From contig JAWKKA010000012.1 in assembly GCA_041393495.1 (NCBI GenBank), positions 1 through 64,000 of the forward strand: a stretch of DNA of 64,000 nucleotides, read 5' to 3'. Shown piece after piece: positions 1 to 7,850 of the stretch (its first letter is position 1; every line of letters starts with the position of its first letter). Position numbers and translations under genes: made by a program. This DNA comes from RHKX01 sp041393495 (GTDB lineage: Bacteria > Actinomycetota > Thermoleophilia > Solirubrobacterales > 70-9). Under the pieces are notes generated by a model that made no database searches, had not been told where the DNA came from, and saw only the letters and a program-made list of their open reading frames with translations.

Positions 1-838
1 TCGCCTTCGCATCCTCGACTGCCTGCTGCTCGCCGGTCGGCGCCGTCTCGGTGCCGTCAGGGGTCGCCGTGCCCGTCTCGGACGTGGTCGAGGTCGTCGT
101 CTCCGAAGTCGACGTGGTCGTCTCGGTGCTCGTCACCGGCGTCGCGGCCGAGGGGGCATCGGCGCCCTCGACGGCAACCGCGTCGAAGGCGGCGACGACC
201 TGGAAGCTCGGGGCCGAGGGCGGGCAGGTGCCGCCGGTGTCGGGCTCGGTGCCCTCGGCGGCGCCGCCCGTCGAGGCCTCGGCGTTGTCGGTCTTGATGC
301 CGTTCACCGCCGTCACCCTGGTGACGCCGTCGATGTCATGGAGCGCTGCGATCAGGCTCGCGATCGCGGGCTGCGAGCGGGCGCAGCCGACCAGCTCGAG
401 CGCCGGTCCGGGAACCGACGTCCGCAGGCCGATCGCAGCTCCGTCGTCGATCTGCACCTCGGGGGAGACGGTCCCGGTCAGGTTCGAGAGCCAGACGTTC
501 TTCGGGATCACCAGCGAGAGCTCGCGGACGATGCGCTCCCAGTCGAACCGGCTCTTCGCCAGCGAGTCGATCGTCGCCGCCCGCGACTCGCGGACCTGCT
601 GGAAGGAGACGTACGCCGCGAGGCTGTCGGCCCGACCCTCGGTTGCGACCGCCTGCGCCTCGAGGCGGTCGACCTCGGCCTGCTTGTCGGAGATCTTGTT
701 GCCGAGCAGAACGAGCGCCGAGACCGCGACGAGGGCCAGCACGAGGACGCCGATCACGGCGTAGGAGAGCAGCCCGGCGCGGGTCGAGGCGCCGCTGCCG
801 CGGCGCTCCTCCTCGGGGATCAGGTTGACCGGACGCAT
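1..838 (-). CDS. pilN: PilN-like type IV pilus inner-membrane assembly protein (partial)
   Basis: The frame opens with ATG at 838 (MRPVNLIPEEE, the usual PilN start) and stays open past the window edge, so the C-terminus is missing. Residues about 18-42 form one membrane helix, followed by a coiled-coil-like stretch with many Gln, Glu and Arg residues, then a PilN fold region. The visible C-terminal part (from about residue 225) is a low-complexity Thr/Ser/Glu tail not typical of short proteobacterial PilN. It starts 3 nt after the pilM stop, so the two are translationally linked. In known systems PilN binds cytoplasmic PilM through its N-terminal LIP motif; VNLIPEE matches that motif. A low-complexity tail could be a wall-spanning spacer (inference). 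Confidence 0.85.
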   Translation of the reverse strand, partial: MRPVNLIPEEERRGSGASTRAGLLSYAVIGVLVLALVAVSALVLLGNKISDKQAEVDRLEAQAVATEGRADSLAAYVSFQQVRESRAATIDSLAKSRFDWERIVRELSLVIPKNVWLSNLTGTVSPEVQIDDGAAIGLRTSVPGPALELVGCARSQPAIASLIAALHDIDGVTRVTAVNGIKTDNAEASTGGAAEGTEPDTGGTCPPSAPSFQVVAAFDAVAVEGADAPSAATPVTSTETTTSTSETTTSTTSETGTATPDGTETAPTGEQQAVEDAKA

Positions 839-841
839 CCC

Positions 842-1933
842 TCACCGCTCCAGGGCGAGCCCGTAGGGGACGGTGAGCCGCGCCGCCTCGCCGGCCTCGA
901 GGCCGGCGAGCGCCGGCGGGCTTGCGATCCGGATCGAGTAGCCGAGCAGCCGCTCGAGCGCGGCGGCGATTCCGGGGATGACGGCGGCCGGGCCGCAGGC
1001 GACGATCTCCTCGATCGCCTGCGCGCCCTCCTGGGTGCCGTAGTAGTCGAGCGAGAGGCGGATCTCGTCGGCGAGCTTGGTGACGCCGTCGTCGAGGACC
1101 TCGCGGACATCGGCGACGATCGCCGGGTCTCCCTCCACCTCCTCGACCGGTTCCTCGAGGCCGACGTGGCGCATCCACTGTCGCGAATGCTCGAGGGTCA
1201 GGCCGCGGCGCTCGGAGAGGCGCTGAGCGATCCCCTCGATGCCGAACGCGGAGACGCGCGTGAACAGGCAGTCGCCGTCGCGCGCAACGACGAGGTTGGT
1301 GTTGTCGCCGAGGCAGCAGAGAAGGCGGGCCGGCTGCGGCGCCGGCCCGGCGCCGTCGGCGGGGGCCTGGCCATCAGCCGGGCCGATGTCACGCAGGGCC
1401 CGGATCAGCCCGAAGGCCGAGACGTCGATTCCGACCGGCCGCAGCCCCGCCTCACGGACCACGTTGACGAGGCTTCGGACCATCTCGCGCCGGGCGGCGA
1501 CGGCGACGACGTCGACCTTGCCCTCCTCGCGGACCTCGGGGGCGGTCGTGATCCGCTGCCAGTCGAACACCGACTGCTCGAGCGGGATCGCCAGCTCCTC
1601 CTGCGCCTTGAACCGGACAGCCGCGTCGAGCTCGGCGGGGTCCTCGATCTGCGGGAGGCGGATCGTGCGCACGATCAGGCGCTGGTTGGCGATCCCGAGC
1701 CGGACGTCGCGCGGCAGCTTCTGCTCCTGAAACAGCTGCTTGACCGACGCCGCCAGCGCCTCGGCGTCGCCGACCTCGCCGTCGCGGCTGACGCCGGAGC
1801 CGAGCGGGGCGATCCCGGACCGCCCGAGGCGCGCGTCGCCGTTGACGATCACCTCGGTCGCGGCCACCGACGCGGCCTCGATGTCGAGGCCGACGATCGT
1901 GTTCGTCCTGCGCGCGCCGAGGGAAAGTGCCAT
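842..1933 (-). CDS. pilM: PilM actin-like ATPase of type IV pilus assembly
   Basis: 363 aa, the usual PilM length. An actin/FtsA-like phosphate-1 motif (GLDIEAASV) sits near residue 15, a second fold element (GIDVSAFGLIRAL) near 170, and an ACGPAAVIPG segment near 310, the typical order of FtsA/PilM ATPase subdomains. PilM is a cytoplasmic ATP-binding protein that binds the PilN N-terminus and aligns the PilMNO complex with the PilB/PilT motors. It lies directly upstream of pilN (3-nt gap) and downstream of pilD. The ATG at 1933 is followed by MALSLGARR; a purine-rich GGGAGC lies just upstream. Family assignment is firm from sequence and neighbours. Confidence 0.92.
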   Translation of the reverse strand: MALSLGARRTNTIVGLDIEAASVAATEVIVNGDARLGRSGIAPLGSGVSRDGEVGDAEALAASVKQLFQEQKLPRDVRLGIANQRLIVRTIRLPQIEDPAELDAAVRFKAQEELAIPLEQSVFDWQRITTAPEVREEGKVDVVAVAARREMVRSLVNVVREAGLRPVGIDVSAFGLIRALRDIGPADGQAPADGAGPAPQPARLLCCLGDNTNLVVARDGDCLFTRVSAFGIEGIAQRLSERRGLTLEHSRQWMRHVGLEEPVEEVEGDPAIVADVREVLDDGVTKLADEIRLSLDYYGTQEGAQAIEEIVACGPAAVIPGIAAALERLLGYSIRIASPPALAGLEAGEAARLTVPYGLALER

Positions 1934-1983
1934 GCCCGCTCCTAATCGGCCCGGGCGCGCCCGTTCTTGAATGCGCCGGACAA

Positions 1984-2011
1984 CGCGGCAGGCGGCTTTC
2001 AGCCTGCCGCG
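1984..2011 (-). terminator. Hairpin directly after the pilD stop
   Basis: A perfect 10-bp inverted repeat (CGCGGCAGGC / GCCTGCCGCG) with an 8-nt loop begins 1 nt past the pilD stop and lies in the 79-bp gap before pilM. There is no T-run on the minus strand, so it may be a partial terminator or mRNA-stabilising hairpin between pilD and pilM. Confidence 0.45.
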
Positions 2012-2012
2012 A

Positions 2013-2777
2013 TCAGCCGCCGAAGAACGAGTCCGTGTACCAGTCGACGATCGCGTCGCCGGCGAACAGCGCGACGACGCCGCCGAGCGCCAGGAACGGG
2101 CCGAACGGGACCGCCCGCTTGCGGGCGCCAGCCCCGTGCCGCGCGATCAGGACGACGCCGTAGGCGGCGCCGGCCGCGAAGCCGACCAGGAGCGCCGGCG
2201 CCACCGCGCGGCCCAGGTAGAGCCCCATCACGAACGCCAGCTTGACGTCACCCATCCCCATCCCCTGCGGGTAGGCGAGCGAGACGAGCAGCAGGGCGCC
2301 TCCCGCCGCCGCCGCCGCGATCAGCGCCTCCGCCAGCTCGCCGGGATCGCCGGCGAGGACGAGGGCGATGGCGACGAGCGCCGCCGGGCCGAGGACGACG
2401 TTCGGGATGATCCGGTGCTCGAGGTCGGTCAGCGTGATCACCGCGAGCACGAACAGGAAGGCGCAGCCGAGCGCGACCGCGGCAGCGCCCTCATCCCTGA
2501 ACGCGATGGAGGCGGCCGCGAAGCCGGCGCCGAGGCCGACCTCGACGAGCGCGTAGCGGGCCGCGATCGGCGCCCCGCAGTCGCGGCAGCGGCCACGCAG
2601 GATCAGCCACGAGACGACCGGGACGTTGTCGCGGGGGCGGACCGGCGCGCCGCAGCGGTCGCAGCGCGAGCGCCCGCCCAGCGGCGACTCGCGGCGGGGG
2701 ACGCGGTGGGCGACGACCCCGGCGAAGCTGCCGAGGAGCAGCCCGAGGACGGCCATTGCCAGCGCGACGATCAGCAC
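2013..2777 (-). CDS. pilD: Prepilin peptidase / N-methyltransferase (A24 family)
   Basis: 254 aa polytopic membrane protein. The N-terminal domain carries the paired CxxC zinc motif (CDRC near residue 39, CRDC near 64) found in bifunctional PilD. The two catalytic aspartates of the A24 aspartyl protease fold are visible in TDLEHRIIPN and in GMGMGDVKLA (GxGD motif). It would cleave the short positively charged leader of PilA and the minor pilins encoded upstream, at the Gly-Phe junction, and methylate the new N-terminus in the inner membrane. The start chosen is GTG at 2777, giving LIVALAMAVLGLLLGSF as the first helix; a downstream ATG (MAVLGL) is an alternative. Operon position: after the minor pilins, before pilM. 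Confidence 0.93.
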   Translation of the reverse strand: MLIVALAMAVLGLLLGSFAGVVAHRVPRRESPLGGRSRCDRCGAPVRPRDNVPVVSWLILRGRCRDCGAPIAARYALVEVGLGAGFAAASIAFRDEGAAAVALGCAFLFVLAVITLTDLEHRIIPNVVLGPAALVAIALVLAGDPGELAEALIAAAAAGGALLLVSLAYPQGMGMGDVKLAFVMGLYLGRAVAPALLVGFAAGAAYGVVLIARHGAGARKRAVPFGPFLALGGVVALFAGDAIVDWYTDSFFGG

Positions 2778-2831
2778 GGGATCGGGAAGCTATCCGTGGC
2801 GACGGCGGTCGGCGGGCGAGCGGCGCGCGGG

Positions 2832-4439
2832 TCAGGGATCGATCGTCTGCCGCTGCATGTGCCAGGCGGACTCGACCGGGTCGAGGAACTCCGGCGGCGA
2901 CAGGTAGCGGAGCCGGTCGTCATAGGTGTAGACCTTGTTGTAGCCGGAGTTGCCGACCGTGCCGACCGGCCCGCGGAACTTCTGCGAGATCGCGCCGTTG
3001 ACCTTCAGGTCGCCGAGCTGGTTTCCGCAGTTGTAGTGGTCGACGATGAACGAGTGCTGGATCGCCAGCATCGCCGCGTCGATCCGCAGGTCGTACTGGG
3101 TGCCCCAGCCGTTGCTGACGCCGTTGCAGCTGCTCGCCGTCGTCGAGGTGTTCGGCGGCGTGATCGGATGGTAGACGCGGATGAAGTTGTTCGCGATCAA
3201 GCCGAGCAGACCGTTGCCGCTCGGGCTCGCCGAGCAGCTTCCGCGGCAGAGGTCGTTGTTGATGATCACGTCGTTCTCGGCGGCGATCGTGAGCGGCGTC
3301 GAGTAGGTGCCGGAGACGTAGACGTTGCCGCACGCCGACGTCGACGGATACATGGTGGTGTTCCGGGCGAACGGCGAGTAGGCCGTGCTGCAGGCGCTCG
3401 AGGTGCTGTTGGCGACGTAGATGACGCCGCTCGCCGGGATCGGGACGGTGCTCACCTGACCGGAGCTGTTCGTGACGGTCATCTGCGTGCCGCTGAGGAC
3501 GATCCGCGTCTGGCCGGTGTAGACGGCGGCGCCGGGGATGGTCTTGAGGCTGTCGTTCGTGCTCGGAGGGGTCAGGACCGGCGCGTTGGTCAGGTAGGTC
3601 CCCCGGAACGTCGGCTGCGCCGTCCCGCAGCCGCCGCCGGAGCCGCGATACCCGGTCGGCGGGGCGCTGACCTCGATCAGGTCGCTCGGGCCGCGGCCGA
3701 AGGTGGGCCGTCCGCAGATGTTGAGCTCGTCGTTGGTGTGCAGGGGCCCGTTGATGTACTCGCCGGTCGCGAAGACGATCTCGGTGCACGGCAGGGTGTT
3801 GAAGCGGCGGCCGTCGCGCCAGGTCTTCGCGCACTGCTGGTTGGCCTGGTTGATCGCCGTGCTCGACGGGCCGTACGTCACCGGGTCCATCGTCTCGAAC
3901 TGGGTGAAGTAGACGTAGTCGAGGAACGAAGCCCGCTTGAAGGTCGCGACGATCCGCTGCTGGGTGTCGCCCGAGTAGCCGGTCGAGCGGATCCGGAAGG
4001 TGCCGTTGCTCGTGCCGCTGTTCTGCTCGATCATGCTCCGCACCGGGTCGGTGGGGTTGCAGACGCTCTGCCCGGTCGCCGGGATCAGCTCGATCGCGTA
4101 GGTGGCGCCGGTGTTGCCGGGGACGTTGCGGCGCCGCGTCGTCGACCCGATGTCGTTGACGGCGTTCGGGGCCGGCACGTTCGTGCACTTCGCCCAGTAG
4201 CCGTTGTCCTTGTTGAGGTGGAACGAGTAGTCGGCGAGACCGGCGCGCGCGGCCTCGTAGGCCTTCTTCTGGTCGAGGTCGCGGCCGGTGATGCTGATGT
4301 CGCCGTTGACGGCCGAGACGGTCGCCGCCAGTGCCAGCGTGACGACGAGCGTGGCCAGGATCGTGGTCGCCATCGTGAAGCCGTCCTCGGCCGCAAGGCG
4401 CCGGCGCAGCCGGCTCGTGAGCGCGCGGATCAGGTGCAC
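2832..4439 (-). CDS. Large PilX-like type IV pilus assembly protein
   Basis: 535 aa, GTG start overlapping the end of the upstream minor pilin by 10 nt. Residues 18-22 (AEDGF) then a 23-residue hydrophobic helix resemble a type IV pilin N-terminus, although the residue after GF is T rather than the usual T/S-L-x-E pattern and no Glu5 is seen. The following segment (QKKAYEAARAGLADYSFHLNKD) is the signature of PilX-N type proteins. The large extracytoplasmic domain has several cysteines (for example in NICGR, GGGCGT, SSCNG) that may form disulfides. PilX-type proteins are minor components that promote pilus assembly or adhesion. Position between other minor pilins and pilD supports this. Confidence 0.8.
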   Translation of the reverse strand: MHLIRALTSRLRRRLAAEDGFTMATTILATLVVTLALAATVSAVNGDISITGRDLDQKKAYEAARAGLADYSFHLNKDNGYWAKCTNVPAPNAVNDIGSTTRRRNVPGNTGATYAIELIPATGQSVCNPTDPVRSMIEQNSGTSNGTFRIRSTGYSGDTQQRIVATFKRASFLDYVYFTQFETMDPVTYGPSSTAINQANQQCAKTWRDGRRFNTLPCTEIVFATGEYINGPLHTNDELNICGRPTFGRGPSDLIEVSAPPTGYRGSGGGCGTAQPTFRGTYLTNAPVLTPPSTNDSLKTIPGAAVYTGQTRIVLSGTQMTVTNSSGQVSTVPIPASGVIYVANSTSSACSTAYSPFARNTTMYPSTSACGNVYVSGTYSTPLTIAAENDVIINNDLCRGSCSASPSGNGLLGLIANNFIRVYHPITPPNTSTTASSCNGVSNGWGTQYDLRIDAAMLAIQHSFIVDHYNCGNQLGDLKVNGAISQKFRGPVGTVGNSGYNKVYTYDDRLRYLSPPEFLDPVESAWHMQRQTIDP

Positions 4440-5122
4440 GGCAGACCCGCCTGCTCGGTGTCCTCGTTGCTCGGCGAGAACCGCACCAGCGCCGAGTTGG
4501 TCAGCTCGATCGGGGCGCCCTCCTCGTCGGAGGTGCCGCTCTGGGTCGGCGCGATCGCGACCGAGATCGTCACCTGGACGGCGCGGGCCGCGTCGGTCGC
4601 GCTCAGCGGCACCGGAAGCGGCGTCTGCGAGATGGCGCCGTTCTCGTAGCCGTAATAGCGGAAGATCGGCGTCGTTCCGATCTGACCGACGCGCTCGAGC
4701 AGCCGGTAGGTCTTGTCCGGCGTCGCCGAGAAGGTCCAGTCGGGCGCGGTCCCGCCGGTCTTCAGGTAGGTCGTGTCGGTCATCATGCCGCCGCTGACCG
4801 CGATCGTCCGCTTGACGGGCGTCGGCGCGACCGCCGAGCCGGTCCCGTGGATGAACGAGATCGAATCGCTCGTGCTGCCGGCCAGGATCGGGGCGAGGCC
4901 GGGCGAGATGCAGGCCGAGTGCAGCTCGTTCATCACCCGCGCCATCTGCGGGCGGGCGAGCTGGTTGGCGGCGACGCGCTCGGAGATCCGGCCGCTGCTG
5001 GCGGCGGTGACCGTGACCAGGGTGACGACGCCGCCGAGGACGACGATGCCGACCAACATCGTCACGAGCAGCTCGGTCAGCGTGAAGCCGCGCTCGTCGC
5101 CCAGCAGGCGCTGCGGGCTCAC
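4430..5122 (-). CDS. PilW-like type IV minor pilin
   Basis: 230 aa. A class III signal is visible at residues 9-30: DERGFTLTELLVTMLVGIVVLGG, with PilD cleavage expected after Gly12 and the conserved Glu five residues later. The rest is a periplasmic/extracellular domain with RISERVAANQLARPQMARVMNELHSA, a helix typical of PilW/minor pilins. GTG start at 5122 overlaps the upstream gene by 4 nt; the next gene overlaps its stop by 10 nt, so translation is coupled. It likely primes or caps pili together with its neighbours; the precise orthology within PilV/W/X is uncertain. Confidence 0.85.
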   Translation of the reverse strand: MSPQRLLGDERGFTLTELLVTMLVGIVVLGGVVTLVTVTAASSGRISERVAANQLARPQMARVMNELHSACISPGLAPILAGSTSDSISFIHGTGSAVAPTPVKRTIAVSGGMMTDTTYLKTGGTAPDWTFSATPDKTYRLLERVGQIGTTPIFRYYGYENGAISQTPLPVPLSATDAARAVQVTISVAIAPTQSGTSDEEGAPIELTNSALVRFSPSNEDTEQAGLPCT

Positions 5123-6480
5123 GGACAGCTCCCGCTGCTCGATCCGGCGGCGCCGCTGCCGAGGTAGATCGTCCGGGTCGTGTCGGTGGCCGTGGTCTGG
5201 ACCGGCACGGCCGTGAGCGTGTTCTTGCGGTTCGTGCTCGACCGGTACGCGCAGACGTCGTAGGTCCCGTACGGCAGGCCCGGGTTCGGCAGCTTGCCGG
5301 CGGAGTTGGTGGTGTAGGTCCGCTTGACCGGGTTGCCGCCGACCGTGCAGTCGTTGTCGGTCACGACCACGGACGCGTTGGCGATCGCAGGCCCGGGCGA
5401 GCTCGCCGTGCCGTCACGGACGGTCAGGTCCAGGGCCGGAAGCTGGATCGTCGCGCTCGCCATCTGGCCGGCGACGACGGTCACGTCGGCCATCGCCGCG
5501 GGCTCGGGCGGGGGGTCGAGCTCGTCCGGGTTCGGGTTGTTGGCCGCGCAGGAGCCGGCGTAGACCGCGTACGGCGAGACGAACGGGAACAGCGGATCGG
5601 CCATGATCGAACTCGCCTGGGTCCCGATCGTCCCGAACGGCTTCTCCTGGGTCATCCCGGTGTTGAAGACGACGACGCTGTCGGCGGTCGTGTCCTGGAC
5701 CGATCCGTTGATCCGGGTCTTGAAGCTGACGTTGATCCGCCCCGGGGTGTCGTAGCGGAGCACGACGGTGTTCGTCGCCTGGCCGACGACGCTGGTGTCG
5801 ATCGGCGCCGGCGGGTTGCCGTCGGCGTCGACGACGCCGGAGGCGGCGCTCGGCGTCAGCGTGTAGTTGCCCTCGGGCAGGTCGGTGAACAGCACGCAGC
5901 CGGTGTCGCCGGTCTGACCGCTGAAGCTGCCGGCGCCGGAGCCGCTCAGCGGGACCCCGGGGATGCCGTCGCCGGCGGCGTTGCGGACGACGACCGCGAG
6001 CGCGCCGGTGTCCTCCGACAGCGAGCCGGCCGGCGGCGCGACGACGCTCTTGATCACCGTCGGCGGCCGGTTGCCGATCGACGGCCAGGTGACCGTCGAG
6101 GTGATGCTCAGGTAGTCGGAGCTGCTCGTTCCCTCCTCGCAGGAGGCGGTGCCGGTGATGTCGTTGACGAACTGGCCGGTCGAGTGGACCTCGTAGTCGG
6201 TCCCGTCCTCGCTGACCGTCGTCGTCTGGTCGAGCCCGTCGAGCTGGGAGATCTGCAGCGAGCGCAGCCGCGCCTGGTCGTGCTGGGCGATCGCGTAGGA
6301 CTCGGCGTGGCGGCGCTGCTCGGAACCGGCCTGCCCGGCCGAGGAGAGCGCGCCGAAGGTCGCTCCCATCACCGTCGCCAGCACGACCGCGCTGACGAGG
6401 ACCTCGACGATCGTGAAGCCGTCCTCGGCTCCCGACCGACGTCCCGGCTCCCCCGCTGCGGCCTTGGCTCTCATGCGCAC
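5119..6480 (-). CDS. PilV-like minor pilin with carboxypeptidase-regulatory/Cna-B-like domains
   Basis: 453 aa. Residues 18-43 hold the prepilin signal (EDGFTIVEVLVSAVVLATVMG) with cleavage after Gly and Glu at +5. After a pilin-like region, residues about 150-235 contain an Ig-like segment (AVVVRNAAGDGIPGVPLSG ... DLPEGNYTLTPS), a pattern of CarboxypepD_reg/Cna-B folds; a related repeat occurs near 350-430 (VVVTDNDCTVGG ... LPYGTYDVCAYRS). Such domains extend surface proteins and are common in adhesins. The protein is two to three times longer than ordinary PilV, so it may be a tip adhesin. ATG at 6480; the downstream gene overlaps its stop by 4 nt. Confidence 0.85.
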   Translation of the reverse strand: MRMRAKAAAGEPGRRSGAEDGFTIVEVLVSAVVLATVMGATFGALSSAGQAGSEQRRHAESYAIAQHDQARLRSLQISQLDGLDQTTTVSEDGTDYEVHSTGQFVNDITGTASCEEGTSSSDYLSITSTVTWPSIGNRPPTVIKSVVAPPAGSLSEDTGALAVVVRNAAGDGIPGVPLSGSGAGSFSGQTGDTGCVLFTDLPEGNYTLTPSAASGVVDADGNPPAPIDTSVVGQATNTVVLRYDTPGRINVSFKTRINGSVQDTTADSVVVFNTGMTQEKPFGTIGTQASSIMADPLFPFVSPYAVYAGSCAANNPNPDELDPPPEPAAMADVTVVAGQMASATIQLPALDLTVRDGTASSPGPAIANASVVVTDNDCTVGGNPVKRTYTTNSAGKLPNPGLPYGTYDVCAYRSSTNRKNTLTAVPVQTTATDTTRTIYLGSGAAGSSSGSCP

Positions 6481-6521
6481 CTCTCACCATCGGCCCCAGG
6501 AGCCACGATCTTGAGCTCCGC

Positions 6522-6554
6522 AAAGAAGAAGGGGCGGGCCGTCCGGCCCGCCCC
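6522..6554 (-). terminator. Intrinsic terminator after pilA
   Basis: On the minus strand a perfect 10-bp stem (GGGGCGGGCC / GGCCCGCCCC, 4-nt loop, 6531-6554) is followed by TTCTTCTTT. It lies 50 nt past the pilA stop and ahead of the pilV-like gene. This looks like a Rho-independent terminator that would keep pilin mRNA in excess of the minor-pilin/pilD/pilM transcript. Confidence 0.8.
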
Positions 6555-6604
6555 TGTTCGATCGATCCGGATCGACCGGGTCACGGTCGGATCCGATCCC
6601 CCGC

Positions 6605-7033
6605 TTAGCCCCAACCGCCGGTCGGGCAGCCTGCCTTGCCGCCAGTGGTACACGGGAACGTCACAGCGCCCGTGTTGGCGCGAATGATGTGGAACACGTT
6701 CCCCGAGTCCGAGTTCGACGTGATGTCGTAGTTGTCGGGACCCACGGTGAGGCTAACCCCGCTCATGTTCGTGATCGTCCCCTCGATCTGGGTCAACGCC
6801 GCCATGTCGGCTCCGGTGTACTTGCCGCCATGATCGACGGCGTAGGTCTCGAGCGCCGTCTGGACGGTGCGGGCGTTGGCCTTCGCATCGGAGTCGTAGC
6901 CCTTGTCACGCTGGCTGAAGAACGCGGGGATCGCGATCGCAGCCAGGATGCCCAGGATCAGCATCACGACGAGGAGCTCGACCAGGGTGAAACCGGCCTC
7001 CTCCCGGCGCCGTGCGCGGTACCTCTCCAGCAT
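6605..7033 (-). CDS. pilA: Major type IV pilin PilA
   Basis: 142 aa. Start ATG at 7033 is chosen because a strong ribosome binding site (GAGGAGG) sits 7 nt upstream; an open frame further 5' runs through the riboswitch and is not expected to be translated. Residues 8-35 read REEAGFTLVELLVVMLILGILAAIAIPAF, a textbook class III signal and pilin helix with Glu5. The C-terminal part has two cysteines (FPCTTGGKAGC) that can form the D-loop disulfide. It forms the pilus fibre after PilD processing. The gene has its own leader with a c-di-GMP-I riboswitch and is followed by a terminator, so it is expressed as a separately controlled unit. Confidence 0.95.
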   Translation of the reverse strand: MLERYRARRREEAGFTLVELLVVMLILGILAAIAIPAFFSQRDKGYDSDAKANARTVQTALETYAVDHGGKYTGADMAALTQIEGTITNMSGVSLTVGPDNYDITSNSDSGNVFHIIRANTGAVTFPCTTGGKAGCPTGGWG

Positions 7034-7096
7034 AGTTACCCTCCTCGGGTCTACTAAGTGGAGCCAGAGCCTGCCGCCATGCCATCCGGAGTCCAA

Positions 7097-7184
7097 CCCC
7101 GGTGGTAGCCCGGCCGGCCCTCCGCGTGGAGAGCCCCTTGGCTTTGCATCCCCATCTCGCGACGAGGCTGCCCTTGCACCAGAG
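7097..7184 (-). promoter_or_regulatory. c-di-GMP-I (GEMM) riboswitch in the pilA leader
   Basis: On the minus strand an 88-nt element has closing stem P1 (CTCTGGTG with CACCGGGG, 8 pairs including G-U), then the conserved segments AAGGGCA, a short hairpin (CTCG-TCG-CGAG), GGGATGCAAAGCC, a second hairpin (GGCTCTCC-ACGC-GGAGGGCC, 8 pairs) and GGCCGGGCTACC. These match the order and key conserved blocks of class I c-di-GMP riboswitches (AGGGCA, GGACGCAAAGCC, GCCGGGUUGCC). It ends 63 nt before the pilA ATG. GEMM elements are known upstream of pilin genes, for example in Geobacter. The expression platform is not obvious: CCGGGG of P1 could instead pair with CTCTGG at about 7049-7054. Confidence 0.82.
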
Positions 7185-7212
7185 CCCCAGCTCGATTTCG
7201 ATTACCCCGGCG

Positions 7213-7240
7213 CTATCGACGGTCGCTGGGACGACCTTTA
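7213..7240 (-). promoter_or_regulatory. Candidate sigma-28-type promoter for pilA
   Basis: On the minus strand TAAA (7237-7240) is followed after 16 nt by GTCGATAG (7213-7220), close to the FliA/WhiG-type pattern TAAA-N15-GCCGATAA. The predicted transcript would begin near 7204, about 20 nt before the riboswitch P1 stem, which is a sensible geometry. Confidence 0.4.
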
Positions 7241-7290
7241 GCGGCGCTGAAGGGACCATCGAACATCCGCTGAGCGCCGCCGCCCATCGG

Positions 7291-7314
7291 CGTCTGGGGG
7301 CTGGCCCCCAGACG
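7291..7314. repeat. Perfect hairpin in the pilA / 7344 divergent gap
   Basis: CGTCTGGGGG and CCCCCAGACG form a perfect 10-bp stem around the 4-nt loop CTGG. It lies 30 nt before the start of the plus-strand gene at 7344 and upstream of the pilA promoter region. It could insulate the two divergent units. Apart from this hairpin, the pilA promoter and the riboswitch, the 310-bp gap holds nothing recognisable. Confidence 0.5.
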
Positions 7315-7343
7315 ATGCTGCCGGCGGCGCGGGCGCCACGCTG

Positions 7344-7850
7344 ATGGCCGCGCGGCGGCTGATAGTCATCCTCGTCGCCCTCTTCGCCATCTCGATCGTC
7401 GCGGCGATGATCGCCCCCGACCGCCGCGGCGGGCTGATCGGCGGTCGCACGACGTCGACGACCGAGCGGACGACCACCACGACGACCACGACCACGCCCG
7501 ACGCGCTGCCGCCGGGCGAGTCGCTGTCGGCTCGAATCGTGGCTTCGGTCGCCGAGCCGGAGACCGTGCGGGCTTTCGTCGGCGATCAGGTCGGGCTCAC
7601 GGTCGCGAGCCGGCGGGCGCGGGAGATCGAGATCCCGGCCTTCGGCGTCACCGAGGACGCGGCGCCCGACGCCGCGGCGAGCTTCAACCTGCTGCTTCGC
7701 GAGCCGGGGCTGCTGGCGATCATCGATGCCGACAGCGGCGCGCTGCTCGGCCGCCTCGACGTGCGCGGGAGCGATGCGACCGGGGAGCCGCGCGGCCCGG
7801 CCGGTGACCGGCGGCATCGCAATGGCCCGCGGGCTCAGAGGACGAGCTGA
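7344..7850 (+). CDS. Membrane-anchored hypothetical protein with Thr-rich linker
   Basis: 168 aa. Residues 4-23 (RRLIVILVALFAISIVAAMI) form one N-terminal membrane anchor. Residues about 36-52 are a nearly pure Thr/Ser/Glu linker, a spacer type often crossing the actinobacterial wall. Residues 60-145 form a soluble domain (ARIVASVAEPETVRAFVGDQVGLTV ... IEIPAFGVTEDAAPDAAASFNLLLREPGLLAIID) whose pattern resembles cupredoxin-like beta-sandwich domains, but no copper ligands (Cys/His/Met cluster) are seen. The last 20 residues are Arg-rich and overlap the convergent transporter gene by 16 nt. Function unknown. Confidence 0.65.
   Translation: MAARRLIVILVALFAISIVAAMIAPDRRGGLIGGRTTSTTERTTTTTTTTTPDALPPGESLSARIVASVAEPETVRAFVGDQVGLTVASRRAREIEIPAFGVTEDAAPDAAASFNLLLREPGLLAIIDADSGALLGRLDVRGSDATGEPRGPAGDRRHRNGPRAQRTS

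Noticed and set aside
1971..4649. An 892-codon plus-strand frame
   Set aside because: Antisense to pilD and the PilX-like gene; low-complexity Arg/Asp/Ala composition and no domain.
7034..7096. Upstream in-frame extension of PilA
   Set aside because: It lacks a ribosome site and runs towards the riboswitch; the ATG at 7033 has GAGGAGG and gives a standard pilin leader.
7291..7314. Insertion-sequence end or attachment site
   Set aside because: The perfect inverted repeat has no transposase, no matching partner and no target duplication nearby.
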